Assembly (NCBI RefSeq): GCF_002019695.1
Contig: NZ_KV917376.1
Coordinates: 1,753,047-1,817,046, forward strand
Direction of reading: 5' to 3'
DNA: 64,000 nt
DNA from: Evansella clarkii
GTDB lineage: Bacteria; Bacillota; Bacilli; Bacillales; Salisediminibacteriaceae
In this document: positions 27,401 through 33,952 of the stretch, piece after piece
Position numbering within the stretch: position 1 is the stretch's first letter
Layout: every line of letters starts with the position of its first letter
Notes under the pieces: model-generated
The model's database searches: none
Told to the model about the DNA's origin: nothing
What the model saw: the letters and a program-made list of their open reading frames with translations, nothing else
Made by a program: the position numbers and the translations under genes

Positions 27401-27979
27401 ATGCTCGAGAGGCTGATTCAGGATATCTTTGAGCTTTCCAGATTTGAAACAGGGAAGATGACGCTGAATATTGAGGAAGTTATTCTGCCGGACTGGCTTG
27501 ATGACCTTTTTGAAAAATACAGCTTAATGGCTGAGGAGAAAGGAATCGTCTTCACGTACCCGGAGATTAACAGCCTTCCTGTAAAAGAAAAGGTTCTTGT
27601 ATATATTGATAGGGGAAGAATGGATCAGGTTTTTTCTAATTTAATCGGAAACGCTCTGAAACATACGGAACCGGGAGGGATAATTGAACTGCATATAACT
27701 GTGTGCCAGGGCAGTAACCATGCAGATAATGGGGCCGATTTTGATGGCAAGGTTGTGATGGAACTAAGGGATAATGGACAGGGCATCAGGGAAGAAGACC
27801 AGCCTCATATTTTTGAAAGATTTTATAAAGGAACTGCAGGTAGGGAAATAAAAGGAACAGGCCTTGGGCTTGCTATAACAAAGGAAATTATCGAGTACCA
27901 TAAAGGGAAAATCGCCGTGGAAAGTAAATGGGGGGAAGGAAGCAAATTCATCATAATGCTCCCCATAGTTCTGGAATGA
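24500..27979 (+). CDS. hybrid sensor histidine kinase with 7TMR-DISM sensor and two kinase cores
   Basis: 1159 residues from a GTG with ribosome binding site GGGGGAG. Layout: N-terminal hydrophobic segment (about 20-36); extracellular DISMED2-like beta domain (about 45-215); seven-helix 7TMR-DISM block (about 240-445); coiled coil; HisKA with His484 (TSHELRTPLNG); first HATPase domain (about 590-705, DTGTGIPAHKL); receiver domain (about 742-865) with phospho-acceptor Asp792 (IADIMMPKLSG); long coiled coil; a second HisKA with His930 (SSISHELGTPMTF); and a second HATPase domain (DNGQGIREEDQPHIFERFY). Two complete kinase cores flanking a receiver in one chain imply an internal phosphorelay. The cognate regulator follows 30 bp downstream. 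DISMED2 domains are thought to sense carbohydrate-like ligands. Confidence 0.9.
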   Translation: MRKNWLKACSKNRCMGYLRYLLIIFIVVPGMLILSPGENAKADSSEQHLFLTNEGKKVELNSYIQIFEDEEGSWTINGIHEELSAKEFHPVEKWTPSLGYTNSVYWIKLQITNTSSKERWLLELDNPTMDYVTLYYPDPPGDQTALDEEDMGFADGNYSESSGLQSDLFVSADGFQAFQSGDLYPFQQRDLNHRNFVFTLSLPVNETVPVYLRFETEGAMQMPLTLWRDGAFIEKAQKEYTFLGLFFGLALIMSVYNLFLFFALKHKSYLHYVIFILLNIMTHLTFTGIGFQYFWPEAVWWNNRAIVFFMCLSNIWAFVFVKNFLDTRSRQPVFDRIFTGLIAFNSIILGLLLFSYPAALRLIMFSLVLTILFILAAAVMSLRSGYRPARFFLLGWCFFLTGVLISSLADIGLIPLTTVTKYAWQGFLSLEVILFSFALADKINIMRSEKEKAEKEAVKSQQLALQSLKKADKLKDEFLAVTSHELRTPLNGIIGLTEATLEERGEKLPEKAAENLEMIKVSGKRLAQLIDDILDYSKLSYNALDLDRKEVYLKELTDVVMTICRSLVGNKDVKLINKIPPLIPPVYADENRLQQILYNLIGNAVKYTNAGEITVSALQIEDYIEMKISDTGTGIPAHKLNTVFLPFSRAEDTSAAGSGKNTEGSGIGLDVTKRLVELHEGEIKAESTQGTGTVFSFTLPIFKVSTSEQVIQETAAAAMPKSPMPSQPQERVITTAEQGQIRVLIADDEPVNRHLLKSQLSAKGFLITEAANGAEALEKLRNEPPFDLLIADIMMPKLSGYELCREIRNLYSLTELPVLMLTAKNQIEDRIAAFEMGANDYLVKPCNKQELLARVNTLIELKRSATSVRNYVSRLDMANKKLEKLNNQLEEKVRERTMELTNSNKKLEKVNVELRKLEESKRLLLSSISHELGTPMTFIQGYIQSLQEGVIALDDRRYNELVQNRLNMLERLIQDIFELSRFETGKMTLNIEEVILPDWLDDLFEKYSLMAEEKGIVFTYPEINSLPVKEKVLVYIDRGRMDQVFSNLIGNALKHTEPGGIIELHITVCQGSNHADNGADFDGKVVMELRDNGQGIREEDQPHIFERFYKGTAGREIKGTGLGLAITKEIIEYHKGKIAVESKWGEGSKFIIMLPIVLE

Positions 27980-28009
27980 AGAATAAACACATGGAAAGGA
28001 GATGTCGCT

Positions 28010-28729
28010 GTGTCCGGGGTAAAAATTATTCTTGCGGAAGATGACAGGGGCATAAGGGATTTGACGACTCTGTATCTTACGCAAAAAGGCTATGATGTTT
28101 TTAGCGCGGAAGATGGAAGGAAAGCAATTAAACTAATTGAAGAAATCCGTCCTGACTTAATGCTGCTTGATATTATGCTTCCTGGTATGAACGGCTATGA
28201 AATATGTGAGAAGGTAAGAGAGATAACAGATGCCCCGGTTATATTTCTCAGTGCAAAAAGGCATTCCGCTGATAAAGTGAAGGGTTTCGAGAGCGGTGGT
28301 GATGATTATATGACGAAGCCGTATAACATGGCGGAGCTGGAGGCAAGAATAAAAGCCCATTTACGAAGAAACACCAGAGTGGCGGAAAGAAAAATTAAAA
28401 GCTCTGTGCTGAAGTATGGGGAACTCTCGGTTGACACCAGCAGTTGTGAAGTATACATATCGGGTGAGAAACTCATTCTTTATGCAAAAGAGCTCCAGCT
28501 TCTTCTGCTGTTAATTAATCATCCTAACCAGGTATTCAGCGCCGAACAGATTTACGATCAAATTTGGGGATCAGATAAATTTGGCGACCTGAAAACAGTC
28601 ATGGTTCATATAAGTATGCTTCGAAAAAAGATAGAAAAGGACCCTTCACGGCCGGAATTTATTAAAACGGTGCGGGGGTTTGGTTATAAATTTAATGCCC
28701 CGTCAGAAACGATTGTCCAAAAAATTTAA
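28010..28729 (+). CDS. OmpR-family response regulator
   Basis: 239 residues from a GTG preceded by AAAGGAGATG. The receiver domain (about 5-120) has the acidic pair AEDD at residues 9-12, phospho-acceptor Asp54 (LLDIMLPGMNG), a Thr/Ser switch in IFLSAK and TKPY. The C-terminal winged helix (about 135-232) includes LYAKELQLLLLLINHPNQVFSAEQIYDQIWG-type elements and ends TVRGFGYKF. It is cotranscribed with the hybrid kinase. Targets are not known; the next gene is a riboswitch-controlled sinI-like gene, but its own promoter and leader lie between. Confidence 0.93.
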   Translation: MSGVKIILAEDDRGIRDLTTLYLTQKGYDVFSAEDGRKAIKLIEEIRPDLMLLDIMLPGMNGYEICEKVREITDAPVIFLSAKRHSADKVKGFESGGDDYMTKPYNMAELEARIKAHLRRNTRVAERKIKSSVLKYGELSVDTSSCEVYISGEKLILYAKELQLLLLLINHPNQVFSAEQIYDQIWGSDKFGDLKTVMVHISMLRKKIEKDPSRPEFIKTVRGFGYKFNAPSETIVQKI

Positions 28730-28792
28730 AATATTTTACCTATTTTTAACCTTGGTTCATTATAGTGAATTTAATGAAGACTATGGTGCTTC

Positions 28793-28912
28793 TCCTCCTG
28801 ATAAGGGCAAACCTGCTGAAAGGCAGGGACGCAAAGCTTCGGGTCTAAAGGGCTGCTTTCCTTAATATGGATAAGAGCCATATGACAGCCGGGCCGCCTG
28901 GTTGGCGAATGC
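28793..28912 (+). ncRNA. cyclic-di-GMP-I (GEMM-I) riboswitch
   Basis: The conserved GEMM-I pieces occur in order: GGGCAAACC (28805-28813), a TGCT-GAAA-GGCA tetraloop hairpin (28814-28825), GGGACGCAAAGC (28825-28836), GGTCTAA (28842-28848), a P3 stem GGCTG...CAGCC (28851-28855 and 28886-28890), then GGGCCGCC. The GAAA loop and ACGCAAAG segment are the tetraloop and receptor of the class. The aptamer lies 20-130 nt upstream of a sinI-like gene with no other gene between. TCCTCCT (28793-28799) is exactly complementary to AGGAGGA (28916-28922) in the ribosome binding site, suggesting translational control. Ligand and sign of control are inferred. Confidence 0.88.
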
Positions 28913-28930
28913 GGAAGGAGGAAAGGGTGA

Positions 28931-29062
28931 ATGCAAAAGGTAATCGAAACTGCTACTGAGAAAGAATGGGAGGAACTTTTACTCGAAGCAAAGAAAATTG
29001 GCCTGACACCAGCTGAAATCCGCAACTTTTTTCAAGGGCAAAAAGAACTGAACAGGGCATAA
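28931..29062 (+). CDS. sinI: SinI-like antirepressor (43 residues)
   Basis: 43-residue protein; a ribosome binding site GGAAGGAGG lies 9 bp upstream. KEWEELLLEAKKIGLTPAEI followed by RNFF aligns with B. subtilis SinI (EWVELMVEAKEANISPEEI then RKYL), the two-helix hook that binds the matching domain of SinR and relieves repression of biofilm matrix genes. It lacks the extra C-terminal tail of B. subtilis SinI. No sinR neighbour is in the window, so its partner is encoded elsewhere. Monocistronic: own leader with a c-di-GMP riboswitch and own terminator. Such control would tie antirepression directly to c-di-GMP level. Confidence 0.9.
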   Translation: MQKVIETATEKEWEELLLEAKKIGLTPAEIRNFFQGQKELNRA

Positions 29063-29080
29063 TCATTTTGCAGCTCATAT

Positions 29081-29122
29081 TGCATGGCAGCCAGTGAATG
29101 AAAAGGCGCATGCAGTTTTTTT
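29081..29122 (+). terminator. terminator after sinI
   Basis: TGCATG (29081-29086) pairs with CATGCA (29109-29114), with an inner GCC/GGC; then GTTTTTTTG. Confidence 0.7.
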
Positions 29123-29272
29123 GTTTTTATAATGTCGAAAATTGTTATGGTATAAATTTCCTGTACGAATAACTAAATGCATTGAAGGGAACAGAAGAAT
29201 AATAAGCTTGATGCAGCCAGCAAGATATGATGAAGGCAGGAATATTCGGATCAACTTAGGGAGGTTTTTAGT

Positions 29273-29914
29273 ATGTCTGAAGATAACAGAAATGCACTTG
29301 AAACAGCAACGTTTGGAATGGGCTGATTCTGGGGCCCTGATGCCCGGTTCGGTCATCTCAGAGGAGTTGTTAGTACACGAGTCGGTTACGCTGGAGACAC
29401 AACGGAGCAACCGACTTACAGAAAAATGGGAGACCATTCGGAAACACTGCAAATTGATTTTGATCCGAATGTGATTGATTATAATGAGATCCTTGAACAT
29501 TTCTGGTATAACCATAACCCTCGGCGACACGGCTACGGTGGACGCCAGTACATGTCTATTTTGCTGTATTCTTCCGAGGAACAAAAAGAACAGGCTCTCA
29601 GGAAAAAAGAAGCATTTGAAAAATCAGAAGGGATGCTTATTGAAACAGAAATATCCCCTTTGAGAGAGTTCTGGCTGGCGGAGGATTACCATCAAAAATA
29701 TTATTTAAAACGGTGGGCGTCTGCAACTGAGGCGGTGATGAGCCTGTATGAGGAACATGATGACTTTGTGAACGCCACACTTGCCGCACGGCTGAACGGA
29801 TTCATCAAAGGATTCGGGTCAATAGCGGCAATCAAGGAGGAGGTTCAGGAATGGGAGCTGCCTGAAGAAGAAAAAGCGAGATTAACAAACACTATTCGGT
29901 CAATTAAATGGTAA
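29273..29914 (+). CDS. msrA: peptide-methionine (S)-S-oxide reductase with in-frame TGA at the catalytic position (candidate selenoprotein MsrA)
   Basis: Reading from the ATG at 29273 (ribosome binding site AGGGAGG) gives MSEDNRNALETATFGMG, then TGA at codon 18 (29324-29326), then FWGPDARFGHLRGVV in the same frame to a stop at 29914; 213 residues in all. MsrA proteins have the nucleophile Cys in GCFW exactly where the TGA stands. The downstream sequence is a complete MsrA with QIDFDP and the H-N-P...RQYMSILLYSSEEQ region, without any frameshift or second stop. No other Cys is present, so there is no resolving Cys. A hairpin with a G-starting loop follows the TGA at a distance suited to a bacterial SECIS. 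The alternative is a point-mutated pseudogene or a sequencing error. Confidence 0.8.
29324..29363 (+). promoter_or_regulatory. candidate bacterial SECIS element downstream of the msrA TGA
   Basis: After TGA (29324-29326), CCG (29344-29346) pairs with CGG (29350-29352) around loop GTT. GATG (29339-29342) pairs with CAUC (29354-29357), and outer UC/GA-type pairs follow across a small bulge. The first loop base is G and 20 nt lie between the TGA and the loop, both as generally described for bacterial SECIS. Drawn by eye, not folded. Confidence 0.5.
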
Positions 29915-29923
29915 GGGAGGGGA

Positions 29924-29957
29924 AACAAGGCGAATGGATCCATTCGCCTTGTTTTTT
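29924..29957 (+). terminator. terminator after msrA
   Basis: A perfect 30-bp palindrome (29924-29953) of two 15-nt arms meeting at GGATCC, starting AACAAGGCGAATGG, and followed by TTTT. A full-length msrA transcription unit ends here. Confidence 0.85.
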
Positions 29958-29972
29958 ATTGGAGTGATTGCG

Positions 29973-30219
29973 CCCCCCCCCCCCCGGGTCTAGTTGCGAA
30001 AATGGAGGTTCTAGGTGCGAACTGCGCCCTTCTATTTGCGAAACGAGCCCCTTGTCGCCACACCCCCAGGTCTAGTTGCGAAAATGGAGGTTCTAGTTGC
30101 GAAATGCGCCCTTCTATTCGCGAAACGAACCCCTTGTTGCGAAAATCCCAGGTCTAGTTGCGAAAATGGAGGTTCTAGTTGCGAAATGCGCCCTTCTATT
30201 CGCGAAACGAACCCCTTGA
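29973..30219 (+). repeat. poly-C tract and 82-bp tandem repeats built from 21-bp TGCGAA units (C2)
   Basis: A run of 13 C (29973-29985) is followed by an 82-bp unit starting at 29987, 30069 and 30151 (last copy partial). TGCGAA or CGCGAA cores fall at 29995, 30016, 30037, 30077, 30098, 30119, 30138, 30159, 30180 and 30201. Each 82-bp unit is three 21-bp steps and one 19-bp step. Units 2 and 3 are almost identical, implying recent duplication. It lies between msrA and the ABC-importer operon. Confidence 0.9.
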
Positions 30220-30288
30220 ATTAGCCAAAAGCGTCAGACCGCCATTATACAAACAGAGCTTCTGCAGTTTTTCTGTGTGTAACTAATT

Positions 30289-30326
30289 TGTAACCGCTTT
30301 CATATACAATAGGTTTGCAATATTAT
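30289..30326 (+). promoter_or_regulatory. cre site overlapping the promoter of the ABC-importer operon
   Basis: TGTAACCGCTTTCA (30289-30302) is a perfect CcpA cre when read on the minus strand (TGAAAGCGGTTACA). It overlaps a possible -35 TTTCAT (30299-30304) with -10 TATTAT (30321-30326) 16 bp downstream, ahead of the ATG at 30353. CcpA binding here should repress transcription. Confidence 0.65.
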
Positions 30327-30352
30327 GAATTATCTAAAAAGGGGGATGTGTA

Positions 30353-31555
30353 ATGAATACTAAACGGATAATTGGGTTTGGAGCAGCGGCGGGGCTGTCA
30401 CTTTTGGCTTTAACTGCGTGCGGGGATAACGAAACTGCCTCTGAAAGCTCTCCAGTGAAAGTGGGGGTCCTCACCTCCCAGACAGGTCTTCTGGAAGCAT
30501 ACGGCAACCAGATGATCAACGGATTTGAAATCGGTCTGGATTACGCTACTGAAGGGACACGGGAAGTGGAAGGGCGTGAAATAGAAGTAATCCTCAGAGA
30601 TACTCAGACAGATCCTCAGGTGGCCGTGCAGCAGGCAACGGAACTTTTCGAAGACGAAGAGATTGATATTTTAGTAGGAGCTGCGGACAGCGGGGACACC
30701 CTGGCTGTTTTACCCCTGGCGGAAACTTATGAGCGGATAATGGTCGTGGAGCCAGCAGTAGCCGATGCAATCACAGGTGAGGAATGGAATCCTTATATTT
30801 TCAGAACAGGCCGTAACTCCTCTCAGGATGCTGTAGCAGGAGCGGCGGCAATCGCGGATGAAGGAACACGGATTGCGGTCTATGCTCCAAACAATGCTTT
30901 CGGGTTAAACGGGGCTGAAGCATTCATTGATGCAGCGGAAGATCTGGGAGCGGAAATCGTGCTGGAAGAATACCCGGCAATCGATGCAACTGACTTCACT
31001 GCCAGTGTCCAGCGGGTTATCGAAGCGGATCCGGAATACTTATTCGTTATCTGGGCCGGAGCGAACAGCCCATGGGGAACTTTTGCCGACATGGGGATTA
31101 AGGACAGGGGGATCACAATTTCCACTGGGGCACCTGATATCGCAGCACTGCACCTGATGGGAGATCTCGTTGGTATGGAAGGGTTTTCGGTTTACCATTA
31201 TTCACTTCCAGATAATCCAGTTAATGATTATTTAGTTGAAGAGCATATGGAACGCCACGACGGAGCTGTGCCGGACCTGTTTACAGCAGGAGGAATGGCC
31301 AGTGCGATAGCAGTAGTGGAGGCTTTGAAGCAGAGTGGAGGAAACACTGAAGCAGATGAGCTGAGGGATGTGATGAAAGGGATGGAATTTGAATCTCCTA
31401 AAGGTCCGATGACATTCAGAGAAGAGGATCACCAGGCGATGCAGACCCTTTATGCGGTCAGGCTGGAGGAAAGTGATGATTATGATTATCCGGTTCCAGT
31501 ACTGATAAGAGAGCTTTCACCAGATGAAACTGCACCGCCGGTCCGTAATCAGTAG
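30353..31555 (+). CDS. branched-chain-amino-acid-type ABC transporter substrate-binding lipoprotein
   Basis: 400 residues with a lipoprotein signal (lipobox LTAC, Cys23). PVKVGVLTSQTGLLEAYGNQMINGFEIGLD and the later YPAIDATDFTASVQRV and MGIKDRGITISTG segments belong to the LivJ/HAAT periplasmic-binding family. Such proteins bind amino acids, amides, urea or aromatic acids. The downstream ligase and condensing-enzyme genes argue for a carboxylic-acid substrate rather than leucine. Strong AAAAAGGGGGATG ribosome binding site; cre in the promoter. Net charge very acidic, as expected for a secreted protein of a salt- or alkali-adapted bacterium. Confidence 0.88.
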   Translation: MNTKRIIGFGAAAGLSLLALTACGDNETASESSPVKVGVLTSQTGLLEAYGNQMINGFEIGLDYATEGTREVEGREIEVILRDTQTDPQVAVQQATELFEDEEIDILVGAADSGDTLAVLPLAETYERIMVVEPAVADAITGEEWNPYIFRTGRNSSQDAVAGAAAIADEGTRIAVYAPNNAFGLNGAEAFIDAAEDLGAEIVLEEYPAIDATDFTASVQRVIEADPEYLFVIWAGANSPWGTFADMGIKDRGITISTGAPDIAALHLMGDLVGMEGFSVYHYSLPDNPVNDYLVEEHMERHDGAVPDLFTAGGMASAIAVVEALKQSGGNTEADELRDVMKGMEFESPKGPMTFREEDHQAMQTLYAVRLEESDDYDYPVPVLIRELSPDETAPPVRNQ

Positions 31556-31583
31556 AATCATGGCAGACCAGGAGGATAAAAAA

Positions 31584-32345
31584 ATGAGCGGGATACTGGA
31601 AACAAAAGATTTAACGATTAATTTTGGGGGGCACACGGCCGTGGACCATGTGTCCCTCTCCATTAAGGAGAAAGAACTTAAATCAATTATCGGCCCTAAC
31701 GGTGCTGGAAAAACAACTGTGTTTAACCTTATCTCGGGACAGCTGAAACCTTCAGCAGGGCAGGTTTATTTTAAAGGAAAGGAAATCGAAAAGCTCCCGC
31801 CCCATAAGCGTACAAAATTAGGTATAGGGCGTTCCTTTCAGATAACCAATGTTTTCCCGAACCTTTCAGTCCTGGAAAACGTCAGGCTGGCTGTCCAGTC
31901 GAAAGAAAATATCATGTACAACATGATCAGGCATTTTAAATATTTTTCCAGACTTGAAGACGAAGCGATGGGTTTTCTCGAAAAGGTGCAGTTAGACAAG
32001 AAGGCGGATCATCCCGCAGCTTCTCTGGCACACGGGGAAAAGCGAAAGCTGGAAATAGCTATACTCCTTGCCCTTGACTCGGAAGTTCTCCTTCTTGATG
32101 AACCGACTGCGGGAATGTCCCTGGAGGAAGTACCGGATATTATTGAGCTTATTAAAGAAATACGCGATGAAAGGGACAGGACAATAATTCTCATCGAACA
32201 CAAAATGGAACTTGTTCTTAATTTATCCGATTCTATTGCCGTTCTGTTTCATGGCAAGCTTCTGGCGGATGGAGATCCGGAAGACATAATGAAGAACGAG
32301 CAGGTGCAGTCGGCTTACCTGGGAGGTGACATAGCGGATGCTTAA
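31584..32345 (+). CDS. livG: LivG-type ABC transporter ATP-binding protein
   Basis: 253 residues from the ATG at 31584, which has AGGAGG at good spacing; an upstream in-frame ATG overlaps the lipoprotein gene and lacks one. Walker A GPNGAGKT, a Q-loop in SFQITNVFPN, a signature region that reads LAHGEKRKLEIAI (LSYGEQR in textbook LivG) and Walker B VLLLDEPTAGM. The C-terminal HKMELVLNLSDSIAVLFHGK extension is LivG-specific. It powers the importer together with the downstream LivF; overlaps livF by 8 bp. Confidence 0.92.
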   Translation: MSGILETKDLTINFGGHTAVDHVSLSIKEKELKSIIGPNGAGKTTVFNLISGQLKPSAGQVYFKGKEIEKLPPHKRTKLGIGRSFQITNVFPNLSVLENVRLAVQSKENIMYNMIRHFKYFSRLEDEAMGFLEKVQLDKKADHPAASLAHGEKRKLEIAILLALDSEVLLLDEPTAGMSLEEVPDIIELIKEIRDERDRTIILIEHKMELVLNLSDSIAVLFHGKLLADGDPEDIMKNEQVQSAYLGGDIADA

Positions 32346-33036
32346 AGTGAATCAGCTTCAGACGTATATCGAACAGTTTCATATTTTGCAAGGAGTTGAG
32401 TTCGAAGTTCCCGAGGGTCAGGTGACAGTAATCCTCGGGAGAAACGGGGCGGGTAAAACAACGACGATGCGCTCCATTATGGGGCTCACTCCCGCTAAAT
32501 CCGGAGAGATTCTGTTTCAGGGAAAAAACATTATGGCACTGCCTCCATACGTAACTGCTAAAAAAGGCATTGGTTATGTACCGGAGGACCAGGATATTTT
32601 CGGAACACTTACAGTGGAAGAAAATATGAGGGTGGCAATGCGAAAGGAAGATAAAGCCACTCTGGAAAGACAGGAATGGATTTTAAGCCTGTTTCCTGAC
32701 TTGAAGGCTGCCTGGAAACGAAAAGGCGGAAATTTATCCGGCGGGCAGAAACAGATGCTCTCCATTGGAAGAGCCCTCGTAAATGAAACGCCCCTTCTCC
32801 TTATCGATGAGCCTTCCAAGGGGCTTGCTCCGATTATGGTGAAAAAAGTAATGGAGGCTCTGCAGATTATTAAAAACGATACAACAGTCCTTCTCGTTGA
32901 ACAAAATTTTATGATGGCAAGCAGGATTGGGGACTATTTTTACATCCTTGACGAAGGCAGGACGGTATATCAGGGAGAAATGGAGCAGCTGAGGAAAGAC
33001 GAAGAGCTGCGGAAAAAATATCTTGGAATTTCCTGA
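32338..33036 (+). CDS. livF: LivF-type ABC transporter ATP-binding protein
   Basis: 232 residues. Walker A GRNGAGKTT, signature LSGGQKQM, Walker B LLLIDEPSKGL. The short form without LivG's C-terminal extension and QTYIEQFHILQGVEFEVPEG at the start are typical of LivF. GGGAGGTGA lies at the end of livG, so the two are translationally coupled. Confidence 0.93.
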   Translation: MLKVNQLQTYIEQFHILQGVEFEVPEGQVTVILGRNGAGKTTTMRSIMGLTPAKSGEILFQGKNIMALPPYVTAKKGIGYVPEDQDIFGTLTVEENMRVAMRKEDKATLERQEWILSLFPDLKAAWKRKGGNLSGGQKQMLSIGRALVNETPLLLIDEPSKGLAPIMVKKVMEALQIIKNDTTVLLVEQNFMMASRIGDYFYILDEGRTVYQGEMEQLRKDEELRKKYLGIS

Positions 33037-33060
33037 TAATAAAAGAAAGGAGCTGAGTTT

Positions 33061-33948
33061 GTGGAACTGCATTTAACATTAATTTTTAACGGTATCGCCA
33101 CGGGCATGCTGATCTTTCTTCTGGCCGCAGGGCTTTCTCTGATTTTCGGCTTAATGTCTGTACTGAACTTTGCCCACGGCGCCTTGTTTATGTTCGGCGC
33201 CTATGCTGGTACTTATGTGTATATCCTGCTTGGGGGCTGGGCTGGCGGCTGGAGTATTTTTTACTTTGGACTCGGGCTTCTTGCAGCAGCTGTGATTGGT
33301 ATCATACTTGGATTTATTGTGGAGAGGACAACTATAAGACAGGTGTATGGCGACCATCTGCGCCAGATTCTCGTAACTACCGGGGTTATGCTCGTAGTGA
33401 TGGAGCTTGTGAGAGTATTCTGGGGCTCCAACGTTATACAGGTGGGGAGACCTCAGGTGCTTGATGGGCGAACGGAAATGATGAACGTTCTGTTCGGGCA
33501 TTACCGTCTGTTTATTATCGCCTTCGGTGTCATTGTGCTTGTCGGAATGCTCATTATGCTGAAAAAATCTAAAATCGGCCTCGTTGTGAGGGCAGGTGTA
33601 GAAAATAAAGAGATGGTGCAGGCTCTTGGAATCAATGTAAGACGGGTTTTCACTTTTGTATTTATTTTCGGTACGACACTTGCCTGTATTGGAGGATTTC
33701 TGTGGGGGCCTTACCAGGGGCAGATAAACCCCAATATGGGCATGGATTTAATGCTCATTGCTTTTATTGTAGTGGCTATCGGAGGTATGGGGAGTGTTGG
33801 CGGATCAGCAGTTGCTGCCATTTTAGTAGGTCTGTCGGAAGCGTATATGGCTTATTTTTTTCCTCCAGGAGCTCTTGCGGTAAACATGCTTATCATGGCA
33901 GTTGTGCTGCTCGTAAAACCTACAGGACTACTTGGAGCAACGAGGTGA
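33061..33948 (+). CDS. livH: LivH-type ABC transporter permease
   Basis: 295 residues, GTG start behind AAAGGAGCTGAGTTT. About eight membrane helices. LAAGLSLIFGLMSVLNFAHGALFMFGAY is the diagnostic LivH opening, and ALGINVRRVF and AIGGMGSVGGSAVAAILVGL are the conserved cytoplasmic and helix motifs. Half of the heterodimeric permease with LivM, 4 bp downstream. Confidence 0.93.
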   Translation: MELHLTLIFNGIATGMLIFLLAAGLSLIFGLMSVLNFAHGALFMFGAYAGTYVYILLGGWAGGWSIFYFGLGLLAAAVIGIILGFIVERTTIRQVYGDHLRQILVTTGVMLVVMELVRVFWGSNVIQVGRPQVLDGRTEMMNVLFGHYRLFIIAFGVIVLVGMLIMLKKSKIGLVVRAGVENKEMVQALGINVRRVFTFVFIFGTTLACIGGFLWGPYQGQINPNMGMDLMLIAFIVVAIGGMGSVGGSAVAAILVGLSEAYMAYFFPPGALAVNMLIMAVVLLVKPTGLLGATR

Positions 33949-33952
33949 TGAT

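Noticed and set aside
29426-29914. msrA starting only at a downstream ATG (29426), making the TGA irrelevant
   Set aside because: That would delete the catalytic region and the first strand, and no ribosome binding site precedes it. The upstream frame up to the TGA has a good site and matches MsrA.
29973-30219. CRISPR array
   Set aside because: The 82-bp units repeat as a whole with no unique spacers between short repeats, and no cas gene is nearby.
30015-30224. Plus-strand frame with LVAK/SCEN heptads
   Set aside because: Translation of the 82-bp repeat; the reading changes character after the 19-bp step, and no ribosome binding site is present.
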